From NCBI GenBank assembly GCA_028292405.1, contig JAQGMJ010000025.1:1-44445 (forward strand): DNA of 44,445 bases. The letters are read 5' to 3'. This DNA is from Betaproteobacteria bacterium. GTDB lineage: Bacteria; Pseudomonadota; Gammaproteobacteria; Burkholderiales; JAEUOS01. Below the pieces are notes generated by a model, which was given only the letters and a program-made list of their open reading frames with translations, was not told where the DNA came from and ran no database searches. Both the position numbers and the translations under genes were made by a program. Positions 1 to 6,754 of the stretch are shown here, in pieces. The stretch's first letter is position 1. The number at the start of each line of letters is the position of its first letter.

Positions 1-210
1 GCGTCTCCACCGTCACCGGCGCCGCCTCCGGTCGCGCCGCCGGCGCCGGAGCCGGTCACGCCGGCACCGGAGAACGCAGCGCCGACCTTCCAGATGCCGT
101 CCACCTCGGTGCCCGGGTTCAACGATGCTCCGCGGCCGGCTCCGCCAGCCGCTCCGGCCGCGGTCGCGCCGCCGGCTGCGCCGCCGCCGGCCATCATCAA
201 TCCGCCATGA
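1..210 (+). CDS. C-terminal end of a Pro/Ala-rich protein (partial), possibly a secretin-like component
   Basis: The first reading frame is open from base 1 and stops at the TGA at 208-210, giving the last 69 residues of a protein that begins outside the window. The segment is almost entirely proline and alanine, with a short less biased stretch (TFQMPSTSVPGFNDAP) in the middle. Its stop overlaps the start of the next pseudopilin gene in an ATGA arrangement, so the two are very likely translated from one message. Pro/Ala-rich tails occur on secretins and other type II secretion parts, and the next three genes are pseudopilin-like. That context is the only basis for suggesting a secretin; no catalytic or folded domain is visible here. 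Confidence 0.6.
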   Translation, partial: ASPPSPAPPPVAPPAPEPVTPAPENAAPTFQMPSTSVPGFNDAPRPAPPAAPAAVAPPAAPPPAIINPP

Positions 211-683
211 ACGCATACCGGCAGCGCGGCTTCACGCTGATCGAGGTACTGATCACGTTGACCATACTCGGCATTCTCGCGTCTGCGCTGATGCCATTGA
301 TGGAACTGGACGCGCGGCGCGGCCGCGAGGAAGAGTTGCGGCATGCCCTGCGCGAGATTCGCGGCGCCATCGATGCCTACAAGCACGCCGCTGACACGGG
401 CCAGATAGCCAAGGCGGCCGACGCCAGCGGCTATCCGCCGTCGCTGGAGGTGCTGGTCGAAGGCGTGCCTGCGCTCAATAGCCCGACGTCCGCGCGCGTT
501 TATTTCTTGCGGCGTCTGCCGCGCGATCCGCTGGCGCCGAATACGCTGGCGCCGGCCGCCACCTGGGGCAAGCGCAGTTACGCCAGCCCGCCCGAGCCGC
601 CAGCGGCCGGCGACGACGTCTTCGACGTGTATTCGCTGGCCGAGGGCGATGGCATCAACGGCATTGCCTACAGGCGCTGGTGA
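207..683 (+). CDS. Type II secretion pseudopilin (GspG-like)
   Basis: A 158-residue protein with a textbook type IV prepilin N-terminus: a short basic leader (MNAYRQRG), then FTLIEVLITL with Glu at position 5 of the mature form, followed by a hydrophobic helix to about residue 30. A prepilin peptidase would cut after the Gly of RGFTLIE and methylate the Phe. The rest has the charged helix and short C-terminal domain of major pseudopilins, including the YPPSLEVL and LPRDPLAP stretches seen in GspG-like proteins. Pseudopilins build the periplasmic pseudopilus that drives folded proteins through the secretin. The start overlaps the preceding stop and the next gene begins 6 bases after its stop, so this is an operon. 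It could also belong to a type IV pilus or MSHA-like system. Confidence 0.85.
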   Translation: MNAYRQRGFTLIEVLITLTILGILASALMPLMELDARRGREEELRHALREIRGAIDAYKHAADTGQIAKAADASGYPPSLEVLVEGVPALNSPTSARVYFLRRLPRDPLAPNTLAPAATWGKRSYASPPEPPAAGDDVFDVYSLAEGDGINGIAYRRW

Positions 684-689
684 AACGGA

Positions 690-1082
690 ATGACCATGCC
701 GCGGCGGCTGCAGCAACGGGGCTTCACCCTGATCGAACTGGTCGTGGTGATGGCGATTGTCGCGCTGTTGGTGAGCATCGCCGCGCCGCGCTATTTCCGC
801 AGCGTCGAGCGGGCGCGCGAGAACGTGTTGCGGCAGAACCTGTCGCTGATGCGTGATGCCATCGACAAGTTCAATTCGGACAACGGCCGCTATCCGGAAA
901 CCATTGCCGACCTTGCCACCAAGCGCTACATACGCAAGGTGCCGGACGATCCGCTGACCGGCAGCGACGGCACCTGGGTGATCGTGCAGCCGCCGGAGAG
1001 CAGCGGGCTGTCGGGCGTCTACGACATCAAGAGCGGCGCCGAGGGCACGGCGCTGGATGGCTCGCAATATTCATCATGGTAG
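690..1082 (+). CDS. Type II secretion pseudopilin (GspG-like), second copy
   Basis: A 130-residue protein with the prepilin signature RGFTLIELVVVMAIVALL, the conserved Glu at mature position 5 and one long N-terminal hydrophobic helix. Downstream are YPETIADL, IRKVPDDPLTGSDGTW and the C-terminal VYDIKSGAEG, which closely match the body of the major pseudopilin GspG, including its calcium-loop-like end. It is the best GspG match of the three neighbours. The ATG at 690 is used, with a second ATG two codons on. The stop at 1080-1082 overlaps the next start at 1076 by seven bases, so translation is probably coupled. It should sit in the inner membrane before polymerising into the periplasmic pseudopilus. 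Confidence 0.88.
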   Translation: MTMPRRLQQRGFTLIELVVVMAIVALLVSIAAPRYFRSVERARENVLRQNLSLMRDAIDKFNSDNGRYPETIADLATKRYIRKVPDDPLTGSDGTWVIVQPPESSGLSGVYDIKSGAEGTALDGSQYSSW

Positions 1083-1648
1083 TCCGGTCTCCGCTCAGGC
1101 GCCGTCAGCGCGGCGTCGCCTATCTGATCCTGCTGTTCATGGTAGTCCTGCTGGGCGTGGGCCTGGCCGCCGGCGGCACTGTCTGGCAACTGCACGCCAG
1201 GCGAGAGAAGGAAGCCGAACTCCTTTTCATCGGCGACGAAGTCCGGCGCGCGATAGACGGCTACTACGAAAATTCCCCCGCCGCCGCGATGGACTATCCG
1301 CAGCGCCTGGAAGACCTGCTCGAAGACCGGCGTCTCCCCCTTACCAAGCGCTATTTGCGGCGCATCTACGTGAATCCGTTTTCGAACAAGGTGGACTGGG
1401 GCCTGGTCGTGGTCAACAACCGGCTGATCGGCATCTATAGCCAGGCCGCGGGAACGCCGATTACGAGAAGCGGGTTTTCCACGGCGGACAGCACATTCGG
1501 AAGCGCGAAGAGCTATAGCGACTGGCGCTTCATCTCGCTCAACGCGGCCAGCACGCCGCCGATGCCCCCATCCGTGGCGCCGCGCGCGCCTGCGCCGGCG
1601 TCTCCGCGGCCGGCGACACCACAGCCGTTGACGCTGCAACCGCGCTGA
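1076..1648 (+). CDS. Atypical pseudopilin-like inner-membrane protein
   Basis: A 190-residue protein with a basic leader (RRRQRG) followed directly by a long hydrophobic helix (VAYLILLFMVVLLG), the layout of a prepilin. The Glu at position 5 of ordinary pseudopilins is replaced by a hydrophobic residue. In type II secretion, loss of this Glu is known for the tip pseudopilin GspK, so a tip or minor role is possible, though the protein is much shorter than GspK. The body (about 40-150) has the ARREKEAELLFIGDEVRRAI helix and a DYPQRLEDLLEDRR stretch that echo the two genes upstream. The C-terminal 35 residues are Pro/Ala-rich. It overlaps the preceding gene by seven bases. The assignment as a type II secretion component rests on the N-terminus and context. 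Confidence 0.72.
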   Translation: MVVRSPLRRRQRGVAYLILLFMVVLLGVGLAAGGTVWQLHARREKEAELLFIGDEVRRAIDGYYENSPAAAMDYPQRLEDLLEDRRLPLTKRYLRRIYVNPFSNKVDWGLVVVNNRLIGIYSQAAGTPITRSGFSTADSTFGSAKSYSDWRFISLNAASTPPMPPSVAPRAPAPASPRPATPQPLTLQPR

Positions 1649-1668
1649 TCCCAACCCAGGAGTCCGAT

Positions 1669-2493
1669 ATGCGAAAGCTGCATTCCCCATCCACAAAATA
1701 TGCCGGCGCCGTGCTGCGTGTGGCGTGTGCCGCCGGACTGGCGGGCTGCGTCACGGCCGCCGGCGCGCAAGAAGGCTTTCTGGGACCCGATCTCCCGCGC
1801 GACCAGCCCGGCGTTCAGAGCCGCGCCGTACGCAGCCAGGGCAAGGCTGCGGAGGCCGATTTCTCCGCCATCGGCGCCGGCGGCGGGCGGATGGAACTCG
1901 GGCAATACCGCCTGGCGCTGCCGGCGTTGATTGAGGCGGTCGGCAAGTCCGATGCCGCCGAGGCCAGGCGACTGCTGGAACAAGGAGTCGCCATCAACTT
2001 GGCCGACGCCGACGGCACCACGGCGCTGTTCCATGCCGCGCGCACCGGCAATGTCGACATGGTGCGCCTGCTACTCGATTACGGCGCCAATCCGAATGGT
2101 CGCGCGGGCAACGGCCTGACGCCGCTGATGCAGGCGGTCTTGCGCGATGACCGCTGGGTGGCGCGTCTGCTGCTGCGCCGGGGCGCCGACCCCGATGGCC
2201 GCGACGCCGGCGGGCAACGTCCGCTGTTTGCCGCCATCAAATTCTCGCGCAGTGCGATCGCCGCGGAACTGGTGCGCGCCCGCGCCGACCTCAGCCTGGA
2301 AAATCCGGAACAACAGACTCCGCTTATCTATGCCATCGTCGAGGGAAACGACGAGGTAGTCCGGCAGATCGCGGCCCGGCGCTCCGGCATCAATCGCGAG
2401 GACGCGGAAGGGCGTACGCCGCTTTACTGGGCCTTATTTTTCAAACGCAACGACGCGGTTACCGCTCTTAGGGCTGCCGGTGGGCGGTCGTGA
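1669..2493 (+). CDS. Ankyrin-repeat protein, probable lipoprotein
   Basis: A 274-residue protein beginning with a hydrophobic export signal that ends in LAGC, a good lipobox (Cys about residue 26), so a lipid-anchored periplasmic protein is likely. A type I cut at AGA-QE about nine residues on is the alternative. From about residue 85 to the end there are roughly six ankyrin units, recognisable by TALFHAARTGNVDMVRLLL, TPLMQAV, RPLFAAI, TPLIYAIVEGNDEVV and TPLYWALFF, each followed by a GAD/GAN-type turn. Ankyrin repeats bind other proteins, so this could be an assembly or substrate-recognition factor for the pseudopilin system 20 bases upstream. It has no enzymatic domain. A Shine-Dalgarno (CAGGAG) lies just ahead of the ATG. 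The operon appears to end here. Confidence 0.8.
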   Translation: MRKLHSPSTKYAGAVLRVACAAGLAGCVTAAGAQEGFLGPDLPRDQPGVQSRAVRSQGKAAEADFSAIGAGGGRMELGQYRLALPALIEAVGKSDAAEARRLLEQGVAINLADADGTTALFHAARTGNVDMVRLLLDYGANPNGRAGNGLTPLMQAVLRDDRWVARLLLRRGADPDGRDAGGQRPLFAAIKFSRSAIAAELVRARADLSLENPEQQTPLIYAIVEGNDEVVRQIAARRSGINREDAEGRTPLYWALFFKRNDAVTALRAAGGRS

Positions 2494-2552
2494 GTCGCGT
2501 TTCATCAGCGGGTCAAGGTAAAAATGACACGGTCTGCCTCGGGCCGCTGCGG

Positions 2553-2576
2553 CGGTGACGCGGTGACGCGGTGACG
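2553..2576. repeat. Three tandem copies of an 8-bp unit
   Basis: CGGTGACG is repeated exactly three times, followed by a partial fourth (CGGC). It lies in the gap between the ankyrin gene and the EpsA-type regulator. No function is visible; it may be a slippage-prone simple repeat. Confidence 0.85.
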
Positions 2577-2587
2577 CGGCGATTTTA

Positions 2588-2606
2588 ACCGTGATGTAAC
2601 CACGGT
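2588..2606. promoter_or_regulatory. Inverted repeat upstream of the EpsA-type regulator, possible operator
   Basis: ACCGTG-7 nt-CACGGT is a perfect 6-bp dyad. It lies about 20 bases upstream of the best candidate -35 element for the regulator gene, a usual place for an operator. The protein that might bind it is unknown. Confidence 0.35.
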
Positions 2607-2626
2607 GACATGCCGCCTCGATACAT

Positions 2627-2655
2627 TTGTTTACATTAGTTAACCGTTGTAAAAA
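2627..2655 (+). promoter_or_regulatory. Candidate sigma-70 promoter for the EpsA-type regulator
   Basis: TTGTTT and TAAAAA are separated by 17 bases in a locally AT-rich stretch about 100 bases upstream of the ATG at 2752. Both hexamers are imperfect (4/6 each), so this is only the best visible candidate. The surrounding 2494-2751 gap contains no gene that I can support. Confidence 0.3.
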
Positions 2656-2751
2656 GCATCTAAGAATCACCGCCCGGCCCTCGTCCAGATAAATCAAAAA
2701 GTGGATTTCGCAGGGCCCGGCAGATGTCCGCACTAAGGGGCTTTAAACTTT

Positions 2752-3600
2752 ATGGTCGGGGATTTCAAGGGATTGACAAGCCTGACGCCGGGCGAGATCG
2801 ACCATCTGTTTTTGACGATAGAGTCCTCGCTGCAAATGCGTCGCCGCTATCAGTTTTATATCTGGGCGCAAAGCCGCCTGTTCATTCTGATCCCGCACGA
2901 CATCCTGGTCTGCGCGCATTATGACCACGTACGCAAGTGCATGTCGTACGACACCTTCAGCATGTTTCCGATTCCCCGCGTCGCCGCCGAGGGCGACCTC
3001 GAGCCGCTGAGCGGCCTGGTGCCGAAGCTGCTAGACGCATGGACCCTGACCGACGGCACACCCTGCGCCATCAGCGTCGACAGCAACAGCGCGGACGACT
3101 TTCCCCAGTTGGTGGCGCAGCTGCGCCTGGCGGGTGTCAGCGAGATACTGATGCACGGCATGATGTCGGCGCGCGAAGAAAATATCGCCGAGACCTTTTT
3201 CATTTTTTTGCGCGTCGACGGCAATCTGATTCCGGCGCAGATCAAGCGCGATCTCTCTCCCATCACGGTGCGCCACAGCTTCATTCTCGAAATGCTGCTG
3301 CCGAACCTGCATGCCACCTACATGCGCACCCTGCTGTCGCAAGACCGCGCGCGCGAGCGCCCCGCCGCGGCGGCCGCCCCCGGCGTGGTGGTGGTCACTG
3401 AGCGCGAGCGCGAGATTCTCGGCTGGGTGCGCGAGGGCCTCTCCAATCAGGCCATCGGCGTGCTGCTCGACATCAGCCCGCTGACGGTGAAGAACCATGT
3501 GCAAAAAATATTGCGCAAGCTCAACGCCAGCAACCGCGCACAGGCCGTTTCAAAGGCGCTTTCATTACGCCTGATCGCACAGACGGAAAACGCAAACTAG
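2752..3600 (+). CDS. epsA: LuxR-family transcriptional regulator, EpsA type (PEP-CTERM/exosortase B-associated)
   Basis: A 282-residue regulator. Residues 1-190 form an N-terminal domain opening with LTPGEIDHLFLTIESSLQ and RRYQFYIWAQ, as in the EpsA regulators found with exosortase B/PEP-CTERM loci. Residues 216-275 are a LuxR-type helix-turn-helix: TEREREILGWVREGLSNQ, then SPLTVKNHVQKILRKL as the recognition helix. No receiver domain is present, so it is probably not a classical response regulator, and no autoinducer-binding domain is evident. EpsA proteins are thought to control exopolysaccharide or PEP-CTERM gene expression. The next gene on the same strand encodes a PEP-CTERM protein, behind a gap with two dyads. 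The ATG at 2752 has an AAGGGG about 12 bases upstream. The HTH is certain; the EpsA name rests on overall resemblance and context. Confidence 0.82.
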   Translation: MVGDFKGLTSLTPGEIDHLFLTIESSLQMRRRYQFYIWAQSRLFILIPHDILVCAHYDHVRKCMSYDTFSMFPIPRVAAEGDLEPLSGLVPKLLDAWTLTDGTPCAISVDSNSADDFPQLVAQLRLAGVSEILMHGMMSAREENIAETFFIFLRVDGNLIPAQIKRDLSPITVRHSFILEMLLPNLHATYMRTLLSQDRARERPAAAAAPGVVVVTEREREILGWVREGLSNQAIGVLLDISPLTVKNHVQKILRKLNASNRAQAVSKALSLRLIAQTENAN

Positions 3601-3619
3601 CGTTTATTCCTGTCTCTCT

Positions 3620-3633
3620 GAGCCGTTCGGCTC
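3620..3633. repeat. Inverted repeat GAGCCG-TT-CGGCTC
   Basis: A perfect 6-bp dyad with a 2-base spacer, 20 bases after the regulator stop. It is not followed by a T-run, so it is a weak terminator candidate. It could be a protein-binding site together with the dyad at 3651-3667. Confidence 0.45.
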
Positions 3634-3650
3634 ACCGTTAGCAGCCAATC

Positions 3651-3667
3651 GGACTAGCCGATAGTCC
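3651..3667. promoter_or_regulatory. Perfect dyad GGACTAgccgaTAGTCC, candidate operator
   Basis: Six-base arms with a 5-base spacer, 17 bases long, lying between the EpsA-type regulator gene and the PEP-CTERM gene. Arm length and symmetry suit a dimeric HTH regulator, and the LuxR-type regulator encoded immediately upstream is an obvious candidate. No experimental motif for EpsA is known to me, so this is a proposal based on position and symmetry. Confidence 0.4.
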
Positions 3668-3830
3668 ATCCACCGCGTTCCTCGATTTTTATTCAGACCG
3701 CAGCACCTGGCGCAGGAATTTTGCAGTGGTTCTTTATGCAAAAGTCATGAGCATAAGGAACTACGCAGCGTGTCTCGCGCGTTCGCTGGTGGGACACATT
3801 GTCGCCCTACACTGGCGGCACTAACAAAAC

Positions 3831-4056
3831 AGACCACGGCAGATAACAGAAGTTTCCTGCCGCGTGTCTACGCTCTTTGTGTGATACGCGCCATACCGGG
3901 CAACTGGTGCAGCGCGACCGCCGCTAGTCGCTTCCGCACCGTGGGCAAGGTTCGGACTGTAGAAGAGATGGTTCGGTGGATGAGGATCTGGATCTCGCAT
4001 CCAGAAAATTGGGGAATCCGCCGGTCGCAAGGCCGGAATTAAATCACAGGAGTGAT
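3831..4056 (+). ncRNA. Candidate structured leader RNA of the PEP-CTERM gene
   Basis: The 3601-4058 gap has no supportable gene, but its second half can fold into consecutive hairpins. GGCAG/CTGCC pairs at 3838-3861. ACCGG-GCAA-CTGGT lies at 3895-3908 (one G-U). GGTGC/GCACC (3906-3940) encloses GCGAC/GTCGC. GGTGGAT (3975-3981) pairs with ATCCGCC (4016-4022, one U-G) around CTGGAT-ctcgc-ATCCAG (3988-4004). CCGGTC-GCAA-GGCCGG is at 4021-4036. ATCAC-AGGA-GTGAT (4043-4056) holds the Shine-Dalgarno AGGAG in its loop and 3' arm. Two loops are GNRA (GCAA). Neighbouring stems share bases (CC at 4021-4022, GGT at 3906-3908), so alternative folds are possible. I do not recognise a known riboswitch class; the c-di-GMP-I consensus core does not fit. 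The fold was judged by eye. Confidence 0.4.
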
Positions 4057-4058
4057 AC

Positions 4059-4838
4059 ATGTCTTTCAAATTCAAAGCAGCTTTTGCCGCCATCAGCCTG
4101 GCGCTGGTTTCGGCCTCCGCTTCCGCGGCCAACTGGGCTGCGCCCGGCACCGCCGGCACTGGCGGCGACCTGTTCGTCATCGTCTATGACGCCACCACCA
4201 AAGACGCCTACGTCAAGGACCTGAACCTCACGTTCAGCGAGTTCGCCGCTGCCGGCAACACTGCCGGCTTCAGCCTCAGCTACGACATCGACGCCGACAG
4301 CAACTACCAGAGCTTCGCTTCGGCCGTCGGTTCCAACGCCCTGACGTATTACATCGGCGGCGCCAGTACCGGCACGTCTAACGGCTCTTACCTGTTCAGC
4401 GACGCGCATACCCCGACCCCCGTTTCGGGTTCGGCCGGTCAGAACCTGACCAGCGCCGTCGCCAACTGGATGACCGGTCCGATGAAGCAGGCCATTCTCG
4501 CCGGGGGCGGCTCCGCCTTCACCACCCCGGACCAGTCGTGGGACCCGGCCAACCAGTTCACCTCGACCTGGAATGGCAAGTTGAACTTCGCGGGCGGCGC
4601 CGTCATCGACACCTCCGCCGCTGTCAACACCGCGATGAATTTTTATCGCGCCGACCGTACCAGCAATGCCCCGATGGCGGTCAGCCAGTTCGCTGGTAGC
4701 TGGGACCTGACCAGCCAAGGCGGCCAGGTTGGCCTGACCTACGCGGTCGCTGCGGTGCCTGAGCCCGGTACCTGGGCGCTGATGGCCGCCGGCCTGCTGT
4801 TCGTTGCCGGCATGGCGCGTCGTCGCAGCTCGGTGTAA
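4059..4838 (+). CDS. PEP-CTERM sorting-signal surface protein
   Basis: A 259-residue exported protein. Residues 1-23 are a signal peptide ending ASASA-AN. The last 27 residues are a canonical PEP-CTERM signal: VPEPGTWALM, a hydrophobic helix and the basic tail RRRSSV. Such signals are recognised by an exosortase, which removes the anchor near the PEP motif, and the proteins are typically matrix or surface components. The middle is rich in Ser, Thr, Asn, Gly and aromatic residues, with little charge and no known domain; it starts GGDLFVIVYDATTKDAYVKDL and may be a beta-rich structural protein. The ATG follows AGGAG by six bases. A hairpin follows the stop. No exosortase gene is visible in this window, so the sorting enzyme must be encoded elsewhere. 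Confidence 0.9.
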   Translation: MSFKFKAAFAAISLALVSASASAANWAAPGTAGTGGDLFVIVYDATTKDAYVKDLNLTFSEFAAAGNTAGFSLSYDIDADSNYQSFASAVGSNALTYYIGGASTGTSNGSYLFSDAHTPTPVSGSAGQNLTSAVANWMTGPMKQAILAGGGSAFTTPDQSWDPANQFTSTWNGKLNFAGGAVIDTSAAVNTAMNFYRADRTSNAPMAVSQFAGSWDLTSQGGQVGLTYAVAAVPEPGTWALMAAGLLFVAGMARRRSSV

Positions 4839-4848
4839 CAGCCTTATA

Positions 4849-4879
4849 GGTTGCCTTGCCCGTTCGCGGGCAGGCAACC
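4849..4879 (+). terminator. Stable hairpin after the PEP-CTERM gene, possible attenuator/terminator
   Basis: GGTTGCC and GGCAACC arms enclose TGCCCG/CGGGCA with a TTCG loop and one extra T on the 5' side, a strong 13-bp stem starting 11 bases after the stop. There is no clean T-run, so it may only reduce read-through or stabilise the 3' end. Confidence 0.5.
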
Positions 4880-4904
4880 GCCAGCCTCTGCTTAGTTTGA
4901 CCCG

Positions 4905-4929
4905 TGACCGGAAGCGCTTTTTCCGGTCA
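4905..4929 (+). repeat. Inverted repeat TGACCGGAA-7 nt-TTCCGGTCA
   Basis: A perfect 9-bp dyad with the T-rich loop GCGCTTT, about 50 bases before the ATG of the PstS-like gene. It could act with the hairpin at 4849-4879 as a terminator/attenuator pair, or be an operator for the downstream gene. Confidence 0.5.
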
Positions 4930-4977
4930 GGGGAATTGTTTCGCCTTTTTCCAGCCTACAACTCCAAAGGAAACATC

Positions 4978-6417
4978 ATGAAACTCAAGCTTCTCGCCGC
5001 TGCCTGCGGCCTCGCCCTCGGCGGCCAAGCCTTCGCCCTGACCCCGGCCGTTACCGATCAAGCCGGCACCGTCAAGATCTACGCCACCGGCTCCTCCGCC
5101 GCTGGCCGCGTCATGGTCTCGCTGTCCTCCACCGCCTGCCAGACCGGCACCGCCGACTACTATCAGCTTTCCAGCGATACCGGCAACGTGTTCGGTGTTT
5201 CCTGCACCCTGAAGACCGACCAAGGCGGCGGCTCCGCCGGCCTGGGCGGCAAGAATGTGTTCTTCGCCTATAACGCTGCCGGTGGCTCGGCCTACGGTTA
5301 CTACTCCATCGCCAAGGCTACCAATCCTGCCAACGGCGCGCAAAATACCGATCCGGTCCTGGCCCCGTTGCTCAAGCGCAACGAGCTGGCCAACCTGAGC
5401 GTGGGCTCCAACTGCGCCGCCCCGGTGGCTTCCACGGCGCCGAACCCGGGCCAGACCTACACCTGTACCTCGACCGCCTCGGTATGGCCGGACATCGGCA
5501 TTACCGACACCGAGCCGGGCCTGCACGACCTGTCCATCAACACCCCGCCGGAATTCACCGCCGTTGGCATGCAGCCGGTCTCCAGCGCGGAAGCCGGCCA
5601 GCTCGACACCGCTGTCGCCTTCCAGCAGGTGTTCGGCATCGCCGTATCGCAAGCGCTGTATAACGACCTGCAGTCCACGCAAGTGGCCCTGGGCCAGATC
5701 CCCGCCGGCGGCGTCCCGTCGCTGTCGAAGTCGGCCGTCGCCAACTACATGTCCGGCTCCTTCTCCGACTGGCAGCCGCTGTTCGCCACCGCCGGCACCA
5801 TGCCCGCCAAGGCCACTAGCGCAGTCAACATCTGCACCCGTACCCCGGGTTCGGGCAGCAAGTCGGCCGCCAATGCCTTCTTCTTGGACACTCCTTGCAA
5901 CGTCAGCGGCCTGAACCCGGCCGTCGCCAGCCCGGCCGGCAGCTCGCCGTTCGTCCAGGAATTCCCCTCGACCGGCGGCGTCAAGACCTGTCTGACCAAC
6001 TTCGGGACTTCGGCCTACGCGATCGGCATCATCGGTCACGACAACGCCACCGGCGCTAACTCCCAGTATGTTGCCATCGACGGCATTGTGCCTTCCCGCG
6101 ACAACGCGAAGAACGGCCTGTACGACTGGTTTGTCGAGTCCTTCATGCAGTGGAACGGCGCCAACCTGGCGCTCAAGTCGCTGCCCTCGGGCGTGACCGC
6201 GAGCAACGTTGCCAACTACCTGGCTGACTTTCGCACCCGCGCCGGTTCGCCCGACGTGATGGCGCAGTTCTCCGCCGCCCAGCAAGACGGCGTGATGGCC
6301 ATCTCCAACTTCGGCACCATCAGCTACAACCCGAAGGGCACCGACAACAACGCGAAGTTCGCCTCGCGCGTCTCCAAGTTCGGCTCCAGCTGCGCTCCGA
6401 CCGTGTGGCAGCAGTAG
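4978..6417 (+). CDS. Secreted PstS-like periplasmic-binding-fold protein
   Basis: A 479-residue protein with a signal peptide cut after GGQAFA (about residue 20). The mature part starts TVKIYATGSSAAG, the substrate-loop position of PstS-type phosphate-binding proteins. It continues with PDIGITDTEPG, VFGIAVSQALYNDL, SKSAVANYMSGSFSDWQPL (compare the PstS helix before the W-N/D motif), ICTRTPGSGSKSAANAF (the R-x-x-GSG loop) and GIIGHDNA. The order and spacing match the PstS fold, but it is longer than usual PstS and not next to pst transport genes. Eight Cys in the mature chain suggest disulfides. I infer a secreted or surface ligand-binding protein rather than a transporter subunit; the ligand is unknown. 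AAAGGAAA precedes the ATG. The frame is open further upstream, but the signal peptide fixes this start. Confidence 0.72.
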   Translation: MKLKLLAAACGLALGGQAFALTPAVTDQAGTVKIYATGSSAAGRVMVSLSSTACQTGTADYYQLSSDTGNVFGVSCTLKTDQGGGSAGLGGKNVFFAYNAAGGSAYGYYSIAKATNPANGAQNTDPVLAPLLKRNELANLSVGSNCAAPVASTAPNPGQTYTCTSTASVWPDIGITDTEPGLHDLSINTPPEFTAVGMQPVSSAEAGQLDTAVAFQQVFGIAVSQALYNDLQSTQVALGQIPAGGVPSLSKSAVANYMSGSFSDWQPLFATAGTMPAKATSAVNICTRTPGSGSKSAANAFFLDTPCNVSGLNPAVASPAGSSPFVQEFPSTGGVKTCLTNFGTSAYAIGIIGHDNATGANSQYVAIDGIVPSRDNAKNGLYDWFVESFMQWNGANLALKSLPSGVTASNVANYLADFRTRAGSPDVMAQFSAAQQDGVMAISNFGTISYNPKGTDNNAKFASRVSKFGSSCAPTVWQQ

Positions 6418-6429
6418 TCTTCAGCCAGG

Positions 6430-6445
6430 GCCGGTAACAACCGGC
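6430..6445 (+). repeat. Inverted repeat GCCGGT-aaca-ACCGGC
   Basis: A perfect 6-bp stem with a 4-base loop 13 bases past the PstS-like stop, upstream of the stronger terminator at 6482-6505. Confidence 0.55.
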
Positions 6446-6481
6446 GAGCCTAGAACCTGGGCTTGCCGATGGTCTTGCAAC

Positions 6482-6505
6482 CCCGCCGGAAGGCGGGTTT
6501 TTTTT
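6482..6505 (+). terminator. Rho-independent terminator of the PstS-like gene
   Basis: CCCGCC-GGAA-GGCGGG followed by eight T residues, a textbook intrinsic terminator 65 bases past the stop. It separates the PEP-CTERM/PstS-like genes from the two-partner secretion genes, which should therefore have their own promoter in 6506-6754. Confidence 0.9.
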
Positions 6506-6754
6506 ATCCGAACGGACCATCTTTCCGGTCGTGGATGATCCATTCGGATCGGTTTCTTTCGCCGCCGGAATTTCGGCCGGAAGCGTGGAAAAGAATTTTC
6601 CATCTGGATTTCGCGAGAGCGCGAACCAAAGCCGGGCAGACAGGAAACGCGGTAGTCCTCCAGGACCGAGGCATGCGCGATCCATGATCCGTTCAGACCT
6701 GCTTGGTCATCTTCTCTTCACGGGCAGGTCATCGCCTGACTGAATAATGCGTCG
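6506..6754. other. Gene-free stretch before the TpsB gene
   Basis: No gene that I can support. It contains the dyad TTCGCG-agag-CGCGAA at 6610-6625. The promoter of the two-partner secretion genes should lie here, but no convincing -35/-10 pair is visible and no clear Shine-Dalgarno precedes the ATG at 6755. Confidence 0.5.

Noticed and set aside
3708..3726. Sigma-54-like TGGCGC...TTGCA upstream of the PEP-CTERM gene
   Set aside because: GG and GC are separated by 12 bases, but a -24/-12 promoter needs 10, so the match fails on spacing.
3960..4058. Possible c-di-GMP-I (GEMM) riboswitch, because of the GTCGCAAGGCC element
   Set aside because: The conserved core around the second stem and the GGUAGCGGGGUUACCG-like part are absent; only a loose resemblance remains. 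The region is kept as an unclassified structured leader.
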